Assembly (NCBI GenBank): GCA_943846675.1
Contig: OX044357.1
Location: forward strand, 496,001 to 560,000
Reading direction: 5' to 3'
Source of the DNA: UBA987 sp002292105
GTDB lineage: Bacteria; Bacteroidota; Bacteroidia; NS11-12g; UBA9320
DNA length: 64,000 bases
Shown: positions 1 through 9,876 of the stretch, in pieces
How positions within the stretch are numbered: the first letter of the stretch is position 1
Layout of the letters: each line of letters starts with the position of its first letter
Notes under the pieces: model-generated
What the model was told of the DNA's origin: nothing
What the model saw: only the letters and a program-made list of their open reading frames with translations
Database searches by the model: none
Position numbers and translations under genes: made by a program

Positions 1-1
1 G

Positions 2-277
2 ATTAGACCAGCCCCTGGATACCCGGCTTGTCCAGATCATACCGAAAAACAAAAAATATGGGATATCCTGGATGTAAATAAGAACATTGGGGCCAGCTTG
101 ACAGAAACGTATGCCATGCATCCGGCTTCATCTGTTTCTGGGGTTTATTTTGCCAATCCCAAAAGTAAATATTTTGCTGTCGGTCAGATCGGCCAAGATC
201 AGTTGCAAAGTTTAGCGGAAAGGAAGAACCTAACCGTTGATGAGATGCGAAAGTGGCTTCGTCCTAATTTGTAATTT
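2..277 (+). CDS. metH: Methionine synthase, cobalamin-dependent, C-terminal end (partial)
   Basis: The first 91 codons form an open frame entering from the left edge and ending in TAA. The translation matches the C-terminal reactivation (AdoMet-binding) domain of B12-dependent methionine synthase. It has the RPAPGYPACPDHTEK segment that binds S-adenosylmethionine, then LTETYAMHPASSVSG, then YFAVG, and ends in WLRPNL. In the family this domain re-methylates oxidised cobalamin with AdoMet and flavodoxin, so that homocysteine can again be methylated from methyltetrahydrofolate. All upstream domains lie outside the window. The following T9SS genes start 75 bases later and are not functionally related. 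Confidence 0.93.
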
Positions 278-304
278 TTTTTCTTTGTTTGGAATGTGTT
301 TGGA

Positions 305-320
305 TTTAGAAATGTCTAAA
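305..320. repeat. Small hairpin between metH and the T9SS cargo operon
   Basis: TTTAGA and TCTAAA flank a four-base AATG loop. There is no T-tract on the plus strand, so it is not a convincing intrinsic terminator. It could be an mRNA-end stem or a chance inverted repeat. Confidence 0.25.
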
Positions 321-352
321 CAGGTAATTCAAAGTAAAAACCTAAGTAAATT

Positions 353-1843
353 ATGAGATTATTGAAGTTACGAGTCGTTGCTTTTGCTGCTATTTCTTTG
401 TGTAGCGTGAACCTTTTTGGCCAATCTTTCGATGGCTATGCGTTATATAACCTTCAAAATAACAAAACAACATACATGATAGATAAGGATGGCAACATTG
501 CACATTCTTGGGATTGTAATGTCAACTGTAATTATGCAGTTGCGCTAACAGATGAGGGTAACCTCCTGCGCGGCGGTGTATATGGAAGCAACAAGCTAAA
601 TGGAGCTGCCATAGGTGGCATGATTCAAGAGTACGATAAAGACGCAAACATAGTATGGGAATTTGTCTACTCCGACGACAGTCATGTATCTCACCACGAT
701 TTTTGCTTAATGCCTAATGGCAATGTCTTGCTCACAGCGTGGGAAGTAAAAACAGCTGCAGAACTTACCGGTGCGGGTTATAGTGGTAATGCAACTGGAT
801 GGCCAACACATATTGTCGAAGTGGAACAGGATGGTTCTGGAGGTAAAATTGTGTGGGAGTGGCATATATGGGATCATCTTATCCAAGATTTTGATAAAGA
901 CAAAGACAACTTTGGTGTTATTGCAGATCATCCTGAACTTATGGATATTAATGCGGTGTCCGTAAGCCGCAGAGGTGGTGATTGGTTTCATGTAAATGGT
1001 CTCGATTACAATGCGGACTTAGACCAAATCGTTTTTTCTTCTCGATACGCAAGTGAAATATTTATTATAGATCATAGTACGACAACCGCAGAAGCGGCAT
1101 CTCATTCAGGAGGTAACTCAGGTAAAGGAGGAGATTTTTTATATCGTTGGGGAAATCCTGCTAACTACGGGTCATCGGATAATCAGCAAATACCTGGGCC
1201 AGTACACGACCCGAGATGGATTAAAGATGGGCGACCAAATGCAGGGTATATTCAATTTTTTAATAATCAAGGAGCTGGTTCACAATCGTCATCAGTTGAT
1301 GCCATAAACCCTATGCGTAATGGATATAACTATAGTTGGGACGGAACAAAAAATGAACCAAGTGAAAAGGATTGGAGACACGTATGTGCCGATTATGCTG
1401 ATGGACAATCTGCAAGTGATAGAATGACCAATGGAAATGTTTTTGTCGCACTTTCTCGCGAATACATGTACGAGGCTGATTCTACTGGGAACGTCATTTG
1501 GCAATACAATGCAAGTCCAGCCAAAGCATTTAGATATGAATGTGCGCATCCAGCGGTTTGGGCATTGCTCGGGTCCGAAGGCTGTGGTACGGCGTCATTA
1601 ACTAATGTACAAATGAAGACATTTACGGTCTATCCTAATCCTTCATCTGGAATCTACAATATCAGTGGCCTAGAAGATGAAACAGGGTATTCTATGTATC
1701 TTACAGATAATCTAGGTCGTCGTATTCAAATGGATATTTCGGACGCCGTATTAGATTTGTCTGGTTTTGCCAAAGGACAATATTTCATTGTGGTTAATCT
1801 TAATGACGGTCAAACGTTCGCTAAAAAGGTAATTTTGAATTAA
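353..1843 (+). CDS. Arylsulfotransferase-like secreted protein with T9SS type A sorting domain
   Basis: The 496-residue product starts with a signal peptide (about residues 1-23, cleavage near FGQ) and ends in a type A Por sorting domain from about residue 423, with YPNPSSG and a final KKVILN. The middle resembles the arylsulfotransferase (ASST) beta-propeller family: repeated strands such as TDEGNLLRGG, IQEYDKDANIVWEF and GNVIWQY, and the HHDFCLMPNGN motif near residue 113. ASST enzymes move sulfate between phenolic compounds without PAPS. Export across both membranes to the cell surface or medium is inferred from the sorting domain. It is the first gene of a three-gene operon with seven- and five-base gaps. 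Substrate and catalytic competence are not shown by sequence alone; a non-enzymatic propeller is possible. Confidence 0.72.
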   Translation: MRLLKLRVVAFAAISLCSVNLFGQSFDGYALYNLQNNKTTYMIDKDGNIAHSWDCNVNCNYAVALTDEGNLLRGGVYGSNKLNGAAIGGMIQEYDKDANIVWEFVYSDDSHVSHHDFCLMPNGNVLLTAWEVKTAAELTGAGYSGNATGWPTHIVEVEQDGSGGKIVWEWHIWDHLIQDFDKDKDNFGVIADHPELMDINAVSVSRRGGDWFHVNGLDYNADLDQIVFSSRYASEIFIIDHSTTTAEAASHSGGNSGKGGDFLYRWGNPANYGSSDNQQIPGPVHDPRWIKDGRPNAGYIQFFNNQGAGSQSSSVDAINPMRNGYNYSWDGTKNEPSEKDWRHVCADYADGQSASDRMTNGNVFVALSREYMYEADSTGNVIWQYNASPAKAFRYECAHPAVWALLGSEGCGTASLTNVQMKTFTVYPNPSSGIYNISGLEDETGYSMYLTDNLGRRIQMDISDAVLDLSGFAKGQYFIVVNLNDGQTFAKKVILN

Positions 1844-1850
1844 GGGTTCA

Positions 1851-4088
1851 ATGAAATTCTTAGTTTTTGTATTCATAATTATTACATCGTTGGGTCATGT
1901 TGTCCATGCCCAGAGTGATTTTTATGACATATCTGAAACAAGAAATGTGCGAATCTATTTTCAGCAAAAGAATTGGGATGCCTTGCTTGATAGTTTCTAT
2001 GTTCAAGGAGATGAAGAGCGCATACTGGCTTCTGTAGTTCTTGATGGGACCAGATTTGATAGTGTTGGTGTTAGGTATAAAGGATTCAGTTCTGTAAGCA
2101 CCGAGCGCAAGAAAAACCCCTTCAACATAAAGTTAGATTACGTTAAAAATCAATCGTATCAAGGGTATGAAAAGATAAAGCTAAGTAATGTTATTCAAGA
2201 CCCCTCGTTTGTCAGAGAAGCACTGTCGTATGAGATAGCAAGAAATTATATGGTGGCTTCCAAAGCGAACTTCGCCAACGTCTATATCAATGACACGTTT
2301 TGGGGGGTATACACAAATGTTGAGGCGGTTAACAAGCAATTTTTAGCTGACCGGTTTTCGTCTAAGGAAAATACCTTATTCAAGGGTAATCCAGATGATT
2401 TAGACCTCAATGGAGAAAACAGCAACTTGAATAATTTATATGGGTTAGATTCAACAAAGTATGAACACCTATATGATTTAAAATCAGATGCGGGTTGGGG
2501 TGATTTAATGACCCTCATGTCAGTGTTAAATGATTCAGTGGAGTTGTTGGATAACGTCCTGAACATAGATCAGGCACTCTGGATGCATGCCTTTAACTAC
2601 ACCTTTGTAAACTTTGATAGTTACATAGGCTATGCTCAAAATTACTATTTGTATCAAAACAACAATGGCCAGTTTTACCCTATACTATGGGACCTAAATC
2701 AATCTTTTGGTAGCTTTAGGCTAACCGACGCATCAACCTATTTTAGAGGATTTTCGGTTACTGAAGCCCAATCTGTTGATCCCTTAACCCATCTGAATAG
2801 TTTCTCTGTTCATCCAAGGCCCCTTATTCGCCAGGTGCTATCAAATGATACATTTAAAAGAATGTATTTGGCACATATTCGTACGATGATGGAAGAATAT
2901 GTTTCGAATGATTTGTACTACGAGCGTGCAAAGACAATCCAACAACTAATTCAAAGTGATGTCTTCTCAGACGTTAATAAATTTTATACGAACGCCGATT
3001 TTACCGACAACCTTGATGTTACGGTTAAAGACTTAGTAGACTATCCAGGGATTAAGGATCTTATGCTCGGAAGGCAGGAGTATCTGCAATCTTACCCTGG
3101 AATTTGGGGTTATCCTATGCTAGATAACGAATCTGTAAAAGAGGCTAACGACAGCACTGATGTTACAGTTGAGGTAGATGTTGGCAATCGGGTTTGGCTC
3201 TATTACAGAGCTACGGATAATGCAAAATTTGAAAAGGTTCGGATGTTTGACGATGGCCTGCACAATGACGAAAGTAACAACGACAATGTGTATGGAATTC
3301 GGGTGTCAAACACAGATCTAAGGGATTATTATTTCTACGCCGAAAATGATTCGGCGGGCGCATTTTTGCCAAAAAGAGCAGCGCACGAGTACTTTTCAGT
3401 TTCTTCTGGAATGGACTTAGTGATTAACGAGATTTGTGCTAGCAATGGATCGATAATTTCAGATGAACATGGTGATTTTGATGACTGGGTTGAGCTTTAC
3501 AACAATAGCGGGGTGAGCATCGATCTACGTAACTACTACCTGTCTGACGACATTGCTAATCTTGCCAAATGGCAATTACCCGGTGTTGGTATTGATCCGT
3601 CGGGCTATACGCTTTTTTGGTTAGACAACGAATCAGAAGAAGGGGATATGCATGCGAATTTTAAACTGTCAGCATCAGGCGAATCCCTATATCTCTCAAC
3701 CAAATCAGGTGAAATTGTTGATGCGGTATCGTTTGGGCCTCAAACTACCGATATAACGTATGGTCGAATACTGAACGGAATGGGTGATTTTACCTTAAAC
3801 ACACCGACACCAAGAGAACACAATAGAGCAACCAGCGACGAACAAAATACGCTGAGCTATGTGCTTTACCCTAATCCATCAGACAATGTCGTACGCCTGT
3901 TGTTTAATCAAAAAACTTCAGGGCAAATAGATATCTTCAACCTTAATGGAAGTCGCGTGAATGATCAGGTTGATTTGTCTAACGCCTGGTCTTGTAAATA
4001 CGATGTTTCCGAAATGGTTAAGGGAATATATTTCTTAAAGGTTAGCACAGAAAATTCAGTCCTAACCAAAAAATTCATAATTAAATAA
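1851..4088 (+). CDS. CotH-kinase-like protein with lamin tail domain and T9SS type A sorting domain
   Basis: The 745-residue product has a signal peptide (about 1-21). A CotH domain covers roughly residues 25-400, with VRYKGFSS, NFANVYINDTFWGVYTNVE and WDLNQSFG around W280-D281, the last being the expected metal-binding region. A lamin tail domain begins near residue 523 (INEIC, WVELYNNSG). A type A sorting domain starts near residue 670 (YPNPSDN) and ends KKFIIK. CotH proteins are atypical protein kinases known from spore coats and secreted proteins. Seven bases separate this gene from the arylsulfotransferase-like gene and five from the next, so co-transcription is very likely. The role is inferred as an extracellular kinase or surface protein; activity is unproven. 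Confidence 0.82.
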   Translation: MKFLVFVFIIITSLGHVVHAQSDFYDISETRNVRIYFQQKNWDALLDSFYVQGDEERILASVVLDGTRFDSVGVRYKGFSSVSTERKKNPFNIKLDYVKNQSYQGYEKIKLSNVIQDPSFVREALSYEIARNYMVASKANFANVYINDTFWGVYTNVEAVNKQFLADRFSSKENTLFKGNPDDLDLNGENSNLNNLYGLDSTKYEHLYDLKSDAGWGDLMTLMSVLNDSVELLDNVLNIDQALWMHAFNYTFVNFDSYIGYAQNYYLYQNNNGQFYPILWDLNQSFGSFRLTDASTYFRGFSVTEAQSVDPLTHLNSFSVHPRPLIRQVLSNDTFKRMYLAHIRTMMEEYVSNDLYYERAKTIQQLIQSDVFSDVNKFYTNADFTDNLDVTVKDLVDYPGIKDLMLGRQEYLQSYPGIWGYPMLDNESVKEANDSTDVTVEVDVGNRVWLYYRATDNAKFEKVRMFDDGLHNDESNNDNVYGIRVSNTDLRDYYFYAENDSAGAFLPKRAAHEYFSVSSGMDLVINEICASNGSIISDEHGDFDDWVELYNNSGVSIDLRNYYLSDDIANLAKWQLPGVGIDPSGYTLFWLDNESEEGDMHANFKLSASGESLYLSTKSGEIVDAVSFGPQTTDITYGRILNGMGDFTLNTPTPREHNRATSDEQNTLSYVLYPNPSDNVVRLLFNQKTSGQIDIFNLNGSRVNDQVDLSNAWSCKYDVSEMVKGIYFLKVSTENSVLTKKFIIK

Positions 4089-4093
4089 ACGAT

Positions 4094-5323
4094 ATGATCA
4101 AAACGATAAGTTTCCTCGCATTCCTTGTTATTCATTCATTGGTGATTTCTCAAACCATTACGAACTATACAACGGCAGATGGACTGCCAGATAATGACGT
4201 AACTTGTTTGGTTCATGATGGAAATGGAGCGATGTGGTTTGGCACGCAAAAAGGGGTGGCAAAGTTTGATGGGATTAACTGGGTCACCTACAATACCCAG
4301 TCTGATTCAGTGTTGCCACAAGATGGAATAACAGCAATCGCCATAGCAAGTAACAATGACGTTTGGATTGGAACCGATGCAGGGGCAGCGATATATGATG
4401 GCAGTGAGTGGAAGGCATATACCACAGATGACGGACTTGGAAGTAATCGAATAACCCATATCGCAGAAATGTCTAACGGAGATATTTGGTTTGCAGATTT
4501 TAATGGCGCTACGAAATACGACGGAACCTCATTTACAGCTTATGGTAGCGCAGATGGACTGCCTTTTGGTGGAGTGGTTAAAGTTGCGGAAGACAAAAAT
4601 GGAGACGTGCTGATGTGCACCGGTTTGGGCGGTTTAGTCACTTTTGATGGAACACAATTTGCGGCCTACTCTGTTGCTGAAGGTTTGGTGAGTAAAAACA
4701 CGACATCTATAGCCTTAGACAATCAAGGCAATAAATGGGTTGGCACCGCGAAAGGCGTTTCGGTACTCAATGCGTCGAATCAATGGGTGACCAATCATAC
4801 CCAAATGCTTGAAATTCCAGAGCCAGATACCTTAAATCCTGTAGAGGACATAGCCATAGACAAATCGGGAACTGTTTGGGTAGGCATTTATGTGGACTAT
4901 CTGGTAACCGTTGGCGGAGTTGCTTACCTTGATAACGACCAATGGATAACAATTGATGCATCAGACGGGCTTGTAGGCCCAACGATTCGTCAGATTGCGT
5001 TAGACGGACGGGACAATCTTTGGGTAGGAACAAGTAGTGGCGTTTCAAGAATCGACAACCCAAGTTCAGCTAGTTTTATGGAAGTTGAGGCGGAACAAAT
5101 TGCGGTGTATCCAAATCCAGCAAAAACTACTGTAACCATATCTTTCAAAGACGTCATGGAGGAAAAAATGCCCATTCAAATTGTGAACCATCTGTCTCAA
5201 GTGGTTCGAACAGGAGAAATAATGAAGGGCTCCAATAGCCATACCTTTGATGTAATGAACATGAACCCAGGACTGTATTTTGTTATTTGCGATGGCATTC
5301 ATAACCGCTTATTGGTAAGATAG
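4094..5323 (+). CDS. Two-component-regulator-type beta-propeller protein with T9SS type A sorting domain
   Basis: After a signal peptide (about 1-19, ending VISQ), the 409-residue protein is a run of about seven propeller blades built on the repeat xxWxGTxxGVxxxDG (MWFGTQKGVAKFDG, VWIGTDAGAAIYDG, LWVGTSSGVSRIDN). These are the ligand-sensing propeller repeats found in the extracellular half of hybrid two-component systems, but here no kinase follows. A type A sorting domain starts near residue 335 (YPNPAKT). The protein is therefore exported rather than signalling across the membrane. It is the last gene of the operon with the sulfotransferase-like and CotH-like proteins. No ligand can be named. 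Confidence 0.8.
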   Translation: MIKTISFLAFLVIHSLVISQTITNYTTADGLPDNDVTCLVHDGNGAMWFGTQKGVAKFDGINWVTYNTQSDSVLPQDGITAIAIASNNDVWIGTDAGAAIYDGSEWKAYTTDDGLGSNRITHIAEMSNGDIWFADFNGATKYDGTSFTAYGSADGLPFGGVVKVAEDKNGDVLMCTGLGGLVTFDGTQFAAYSVAEGLVSKNTTSIALDNQGNKWVGTAKGVSVLNASNQWVTNHTQMLEIPEPDTLNPVEDIAIDKSGTVWVGIYVDYLVTVGGVAYLDNDQWITIDASDGLVGPTIRQIALDGRDNLWVGTSSGVSRIDNPSSASFMEVEAEQIAVYPNPAKTTVTISFKDVMEEKMPIQIVNHLSQVVRTGEIMKGSNSHTFDVMNMNPGLYFVICDGIHNRLLVR

Positions 5324-5621
5324 TTTTGAGTTCGAATGGACTGAAAGCTTATGGCAAACATGGTTGTTTAGACCTTAGCTTTTTATCGATAGCAAAGTGT
5401 AATCCCCAATTTTTATAGTTCTAATCTCTACAAGGCAACACAAGATGGTGATTTGTGGTTATAGAATGAATTCATCTTTAGGGAATTACACTCATTTTGT
5501 AGGATTACTGTCAGCAAATGGTCAGCACCAACATTTTGGTGAATAATTTGTTAATTTTGATAGCCTCGAGAATTGTGTGTTTTCGGGATAAGTAGCAGGT
5601 TTAGTTGAAAGTATTCGAATT
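5324..5621. other. 298-base intergenic region with a small hairpin
   Basis: There is no convincing gene here. At 5526-5541 CACCAA and TTGGTG flank a CATT loop, a perfect six-base-pair stem. At 5552-5559 there is a TAATTTTG box matching the Bacteroidota -7 consensus, 62 bases ahead of the next start codon, without a good -33 partner. A 26-codon ORF at 5466-5546 overlaps the hairpin and looks accidental. Confidence 0.4.
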
Positions 5622-8600
5622 ATGGAAAAGGCATATTACCACAATGACTATTTTTCACATGGCAAGACCCTTGTGAAGAATGTTTTGAAAGGTCTTGGAT
5701 TGTTATTATTCACCATCTTGGTGCAAACAGGGAATCTTAGTCATGCTCAAAGCTCAAACAAAGGGACAGAGTTCTGGATTGGGTTTCCAAATCACGCAGA
5801 AGGAACTCAGGCTGGGTTATATCTTTACATCACAGGAGACTCAAACGCCACAGGAACTGTATCCGTGCCTGGCCAAAGCTGGTCGACTACATTCAGTGTA
5901 ACCGCAAATGCTATGACACTTGTTGCTGTTCCATCAAACATAGCCTACATGAGTTGTTCTGATTGTATCGAGGACAAGGGAATTAAGGTGTCAACAAATA
6001 AAAAAGTGGTTGTCTATTCTCACATTTATAGACAGTACAGATCCGATGCCACGTTGGTACTGCCTACAAGAACCTTAGGTAAAAAATATTACTGCATGTC
6101 ATACGAGCAGCTATGGACGTCAGAACGTTCTCAATTTATGGTGATTGCTGCCAAAGACGATACAAAAGTTCGGATAACTCCTTCAGTGGCTTTGAGAAAG
6201 TCTGGAGGTGGAACCCATGCAAAAGGAACGCCATACGAAGTGACTCTTGACGCTGGTGAATGTTACCAAGGAAGAGCGAATTCGTCTGGATCGGCCGAAG
6301 ACGTTTCAGGTACTTTGATTGAGGTAATTGATACTGGATCTACTGCAAATTGCAGAACGGTTGCTGTTTTTTCTGGAAGTTCTGGAACCCACTTAGGTTG
6401 TAACAATAGATGGCAAAATTCTCGTGACAATTTATACCAACAAATGTATCCGACTAAATCGTGGGGTCAGCGTTTTATTACAGTTCCATTTAGAGGAATG
6501 AATGGAGACGATATTCGAATTTTGGCTTCGGAAGATAATTCAACTGTTACGGTAATTAACAAAACTGGGGCTCCAAATAATTATTATTTGGATAAAGGCG
6601 AATACTACAGCTTGGAAGATGTAAAAGAAGAAAAGTACATTATCTGCGACAAGCCAATCATGGTAGCACAATACCAGCAATCCCAAAGGTGTAATAGCAA
6701 CAGTACGGGTGATCCGTCTATGACGATTCTCAATCCGATTGAACAAACATTAAAAAATATCACGGTGTATTCTTCGGAGTATGAAGATATTAGATCACAT
6801 TACATCAATGTTATAATACCGTCGGCAGGTGTTAGTAGTTTTAGAATTGATGGTAAAACAGCTAGTTTTACCAAAGTTGCGAAGTACCAAACCTATTCTT
6901 TCGCTCAGATATCAGTGACCAAAGGGAACCACATCATGAGCTCAGATGTAGGCTTCAACGCAGTGGCGTATGGTTTTGGGAGATATGAAAGTTATGGATA
7001 CTCTGCTGGTGCAAACGTAAAAGATTTGACGGCAGTTGCTGAATTAGAGAATTCTGCAAAAAATGATGAAATTACACTTTGTCTTGGCCAAGAAGCGTCA
7101 TTCAAAGGAAGCGCAGAATACAGTGCAAAAAGTTGGCTTTGGGACTTTGGAGATGGAGATACGTCTACTACGCAAAGTCCAAAACATACCTACTCGGATA
7201 CTGGAACTTATGAAGTGAAACTTAAGGTGTTTAAACCTGCGGATGATGGTTGTTCCGTTTATGATTCTTCCGTCTTGGAGGTTAAGGTTAATGCACCGCC
7301 TGTGGCACGTATTCATTATGACGCATTATGTGAAGACATGTCGATTAGGTTCGAAGATTCAACCATAGTGCCATTTGGCGAAACACAGTTGTTTAGTCAA
7401 TTTACCTTTCACGATAACCAAAACGTTTACGCCAAATTTGCCAATAAGACTTACGATAGTTCAGATAAATACTACATACGATTAATTGCTGGAACGGAAA
7501 ACCAATGCCGTGATACGTTCATTGACTCTATTTTTATCAGTCCTGCACCCGTCGCATCATTTAATATCGACAATGCATGTAGTTTAGACACGTCTGAATT
7601 TACAAATACGAGCACGGTAAAAACGGGTGGATTCGCTTCGTATAAATGGTATTTTGGCGATGGTGATTCCAGTACAGTTGGCTCACCTAAACACTTCTAC
7701 CAAGACTCTGGTACGTATGCTATCCAGTTCGATATTGTAAGTGACAGCGGTTGTACGGCTTCTGCATATGATACCATAATCAAATACGAACAATATACCA
7801 TTGACTTTGCCTATGCCGATACCTGCGCAGGTTTGACGGTTGATTTGGTCAATATTTCAGCCAGTCAAGGAGGCTCTCTGCAAAACTGGAAATGGAAGTT
7901 CCATGATGGAACGATTGCAACGTCAAAAGACACGGCGTATAAGTATGCCACACCAGGAAACTATGATGTTTGGTTGGTAGGTAGTCTCGACACTGTTTGT
8001 CGTGACTCCGTAGTACACACCATAACAGTAGATCCAAACGTTTCTGCTGACTTTGGCTTATCGTCTAATTGTTTTGTTGATACCATTACATTTACCAATA
8101 CATCAACGATTACAGGCGGCGTAATGGCGGAATCGTATTGGGATTTTGACGACGGACTAACGTCTACGCAAGACACGGCTAAAGTGAAGTATGCGTCCAA
8201 AGGGTCTAAAGATATTGAGTTAATTGCCGTAACAGATCAAGGTTGCAGGGATACTGCCACGTTGTCAATAATGATTTATGATCCGAAAATTATTGGATTT
8301 AACATTCCAAACATTTGTCAAAACACAGACGCTGAAATAGCAGCGATTTTAGACTTGGACGGTGACACGGTTAAATCTTGGGATTGGACTGCTGACGGAA
8401 CTACATTTACAACAGACACGGTTAAAATTAATAAAGCAAGTACAGGACGGTACGAGGTATCACTAGACATAGTTACCAAGTTTAACTGTAAGATTAGCCA
8501 TCTAGATTCTTTCAATATATACGCAACACCGGTGGCAGACTTTACTGTAGATCCAGTATGTATTGGTGAAGACTTGGTGCCTGTGAATACGAGTTCAATA

Positions 8601-9806
8601 GAGGCAGGTGAATCCATTACTGGATTTAATTGGTACTTGGACAATGTATCAGCGTCGTCTGCTCAAAACCCATCAATACCTACAACAACTGTTGGCACGA
8701 ACTCACTTCGTCTGAACGTGACTAGCTCTACTGGTTGTCCAGGATCAAAAATTGTTGACGTTGAAGTATATCCTAAGCCAGTTCCTAGTTTTACGTATGC
8801 AGACACTTGTTTTGAAGATAATACGACATTTACATCTGGTTCTACGATTTCTAGTGGCAGTATAACAAGCGAAGATTGGACCTACGACGATGGCACAACA
8901 ACCTCAGGTTCTGTTGTTTCCAGATTCTTAAGTGCTCCTGCAGAGTATTCAATAAAGTTAGTGGCGACATCAGGTTTTGGGTGTAAAGATTCAATTTCAA
9001 AAAGCTTTTCTATCGCACCGCTACCAATGATTGATATCGTTGCAGACCCTATTTCTGGATGTCAACCGCTATTGGTGAATTTCACAAATAATTCGTCAAT
9101 TGGTACGGGTGCAATCACCGACTTTAACTTTGATTTTGGTGACGGCAATACTTCAACCGCTGTTAGCCCAAGTAACGTATACCAAACACCAGGATCATTT
9201 GTGGTAGTAGTTGACGCATTAAGCGCAGCTGGTTGTAGAGATACACTGACTTTGGCAAACCCAGTAGACGTTTTACCTAAGCCGGTAGCATCGTTTACTT
9301 TTACGCCAGACGAGCCAAGTTTATTGGAGCCAGAAATTCAATTTGTTAATACGTCATCGCCAGATGCTGTAACCTTTAATTGGTTTATAACGGATGGTAC
9401 TACCCACTCTGGACCAATCGTAGATCATACATTAGAGCCAGGCGATTATGTGGCTACTTTAATCGCGACTGCGGCCAATGGATGTAGCGATACGGCCGAG
9501 CAAAGTGTTTATGTAAAACTGGACTTCTTCTTACATGCTCCGACAGCATTCTCGCCTAATGGAGATTTGATCAATGACTTATTTGGTATTGACGGCATGG
9601 TTGCCGAAGTTCAAGGCTACACCATGGAGATCTTCAATACTTGGGGAGAACAAGTATTCTACTCGGACAATCCAATAGAAAAGTGGGATGGCACGGTAAA
9701 TGGGAAAGAAACACACACAGGTACGTATGTTTACATCGTACGGTATAGAAACATCGAAACAGACCGTTGGGAAACCATCAACGGAGTACTAACGGTAGTA
9801 CGCTAA
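5622..9806 (+). CDS. Giant IgGFc-binding-like/PKD-repeat adhesin with CHU_C (T9SS type B) C-terminus
   Basis: The 1394-residue protein has a signal peptide of about 42 residues (ending SHAQS). Residues of about 43-470 resemble the IgGFc-binding N-terminal domain (GTEFWIGFPNH, HLGCN, a GDPSM motif ahead of NPIEQ). Nine or so PKD-like beta-sandwich repeats follow, from about residue 500 to 1300. The clearest are WDFGDGDTST near 507, WYFGDGDSST and FDFGDGNTST near 1170; several are degenerate and have lost the DFGDG core. The last 85-90 residues (FSPNGD near 1310, IFNTWGEQVF, WDGTVNGKETHTGTYVYIV) are the gliding-motility-associated CHU_C domain. A secreted surface adhesin role is inferred. Paired cysteines in the repeats suggest disulfides. 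Immunoglobulin binding should not be assumed. Confidence 0.85.
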   Translation: MEKAYYHNDYFSHGKTLVKNVLKGLGLLLFTILVQTGNLSHAQSSNKGTEFWIGFPNHAEGTQAGLYLYITGDSNATGTVSVPGQSWSTTFSVTANAMTLVAVPSNIAYMSCSDCIEDKGIKVSTNKKVVVYSHIYRQYRSDATLVLPTRTLGKKYYCMSYEQLWTSERSQFMVIAAKDDTKVRITPSVALRKSGGGTHAKGTPYEVTLDAGECYQGRANSSGSAEDVSGTLIEVIDTGSTANCRTVAVFSGSSGTHLGCNNRWQNSRDNLYQQMYPTKSWGQRFITVPFRGMNGDDIRILASEDNSTVTVINKTGAPNNYYLDKGEYYSLEDVKEEKYIICDKPIMVAQYQQSQRCNSNSTGDPSMTILNPIEQTLKNITVYSSEYEDIRSHYINVIIPSAGVSSFRIDGKTASFTKVAKYQTYSFAQISVTKGNHIMSSDVGFNAVAYGFGRYESYGYSAGANVKDLTAVAELENSAKNDEITLCLGQEASFKGSAEYSAKSWLWDFGDGDTSTTQSPKHTYSDTGTYEVKLKVFKPADDGCSVYDSSVLEVKVNAPPVARIHYDALCEDMSIRFEDSTIVPFGETQLFSQFTFHDNQNVYAKFANKTYDSSDKYYIRLIAGTENQCRDTFIDSIFISPAPVASFNIDNACSLDTSEFTNTSTVKTGGFASYKWYFGDGDSSTVGSPKHFYQDSGTYAIQFDIVSDSGCTASAYDTIIKYEQYTIDFAYADTCAGLTVDLVNISASQGGSLQNWKWKFHDGTIATSKDTAYKYATPGNYDVWLVGSLDTVCRDSVVHTITVDPNVSADFGLSSNCFVDTITFTNTSTITGGVMAESYWDFDDGLTSTQDTAKVKYASKGSKDIELIAVTDQGCRDTATLSIMIYDPKIIGFNIPNICQNTDAEIAAILDLDGDTVKSWDWTADGTTFTTDTVKINKASTGRYEVSLDIVTKFNCKISHLDSFNIYATPVADFTVDPVCIGEDLVPVNTSSIEAGESITGFNWYLDNVSASSAQNPSIPTTTVGTNSLRLNVTSSTGCPGSKIVDVEVYPKPVPSFTYADTCFEDNTTFTSGSTISSGSITSEDWTYDDGTTTSGSVVSRFLSAPAEYSIKLVATSGFGCKDSISKSFSIAPLPMIDIVADPISGCQPLLVNFTNNSSIGTGAITDFNFDFGDGNTSTAVSPSNVYQTPGSFVVVVDALSAAGCRDTLTLANPVDVLPKPVASFTFTPDEPSLLEPEIQFVNTSSPDAVTFNWFITDGTTHSGPIVDHTLEPGDYVATLIATAANGCSDTAEQSVYVKLDFFLHAPTAFSPNGDLINDLFGIDGMVAEVQGYTMEIFNTWGEQVFYSDNPIEKWDGTVNGKETHTGTYVYIVRYRNIETDRWETINGVLTVVR

Positions 9807-9845
9807 CTGTTTGTGATAAGACATAGTTTCTTTCATCGATTTATA

Positions 9846-9853
9846 TAACTTTG
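9846..9853 (+). promoter_or_regulatory. Candidate -7 box for sucD
   Basis: TAACTTTG matches the Bacteroidota -7 consensus TAnnTTTG and lies 23 bases before the sucD start. No TTTG stands at the expected 19-21 base spacing upstream, so only half of the promoter is recognisable. Confidence 0.4.
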
Positions 9854-9876
9854 CCCGCTCAAACGGATAGCAAAAT

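Noticed and set aside
5466..5546. 26-codon ORF in the gap before the IgGFc/PKD giant
   Set aside because: It is short, overlaps the CACCAA/TTGGTG hairpin and has no promoter or similarity to a known small protein; likely chance.
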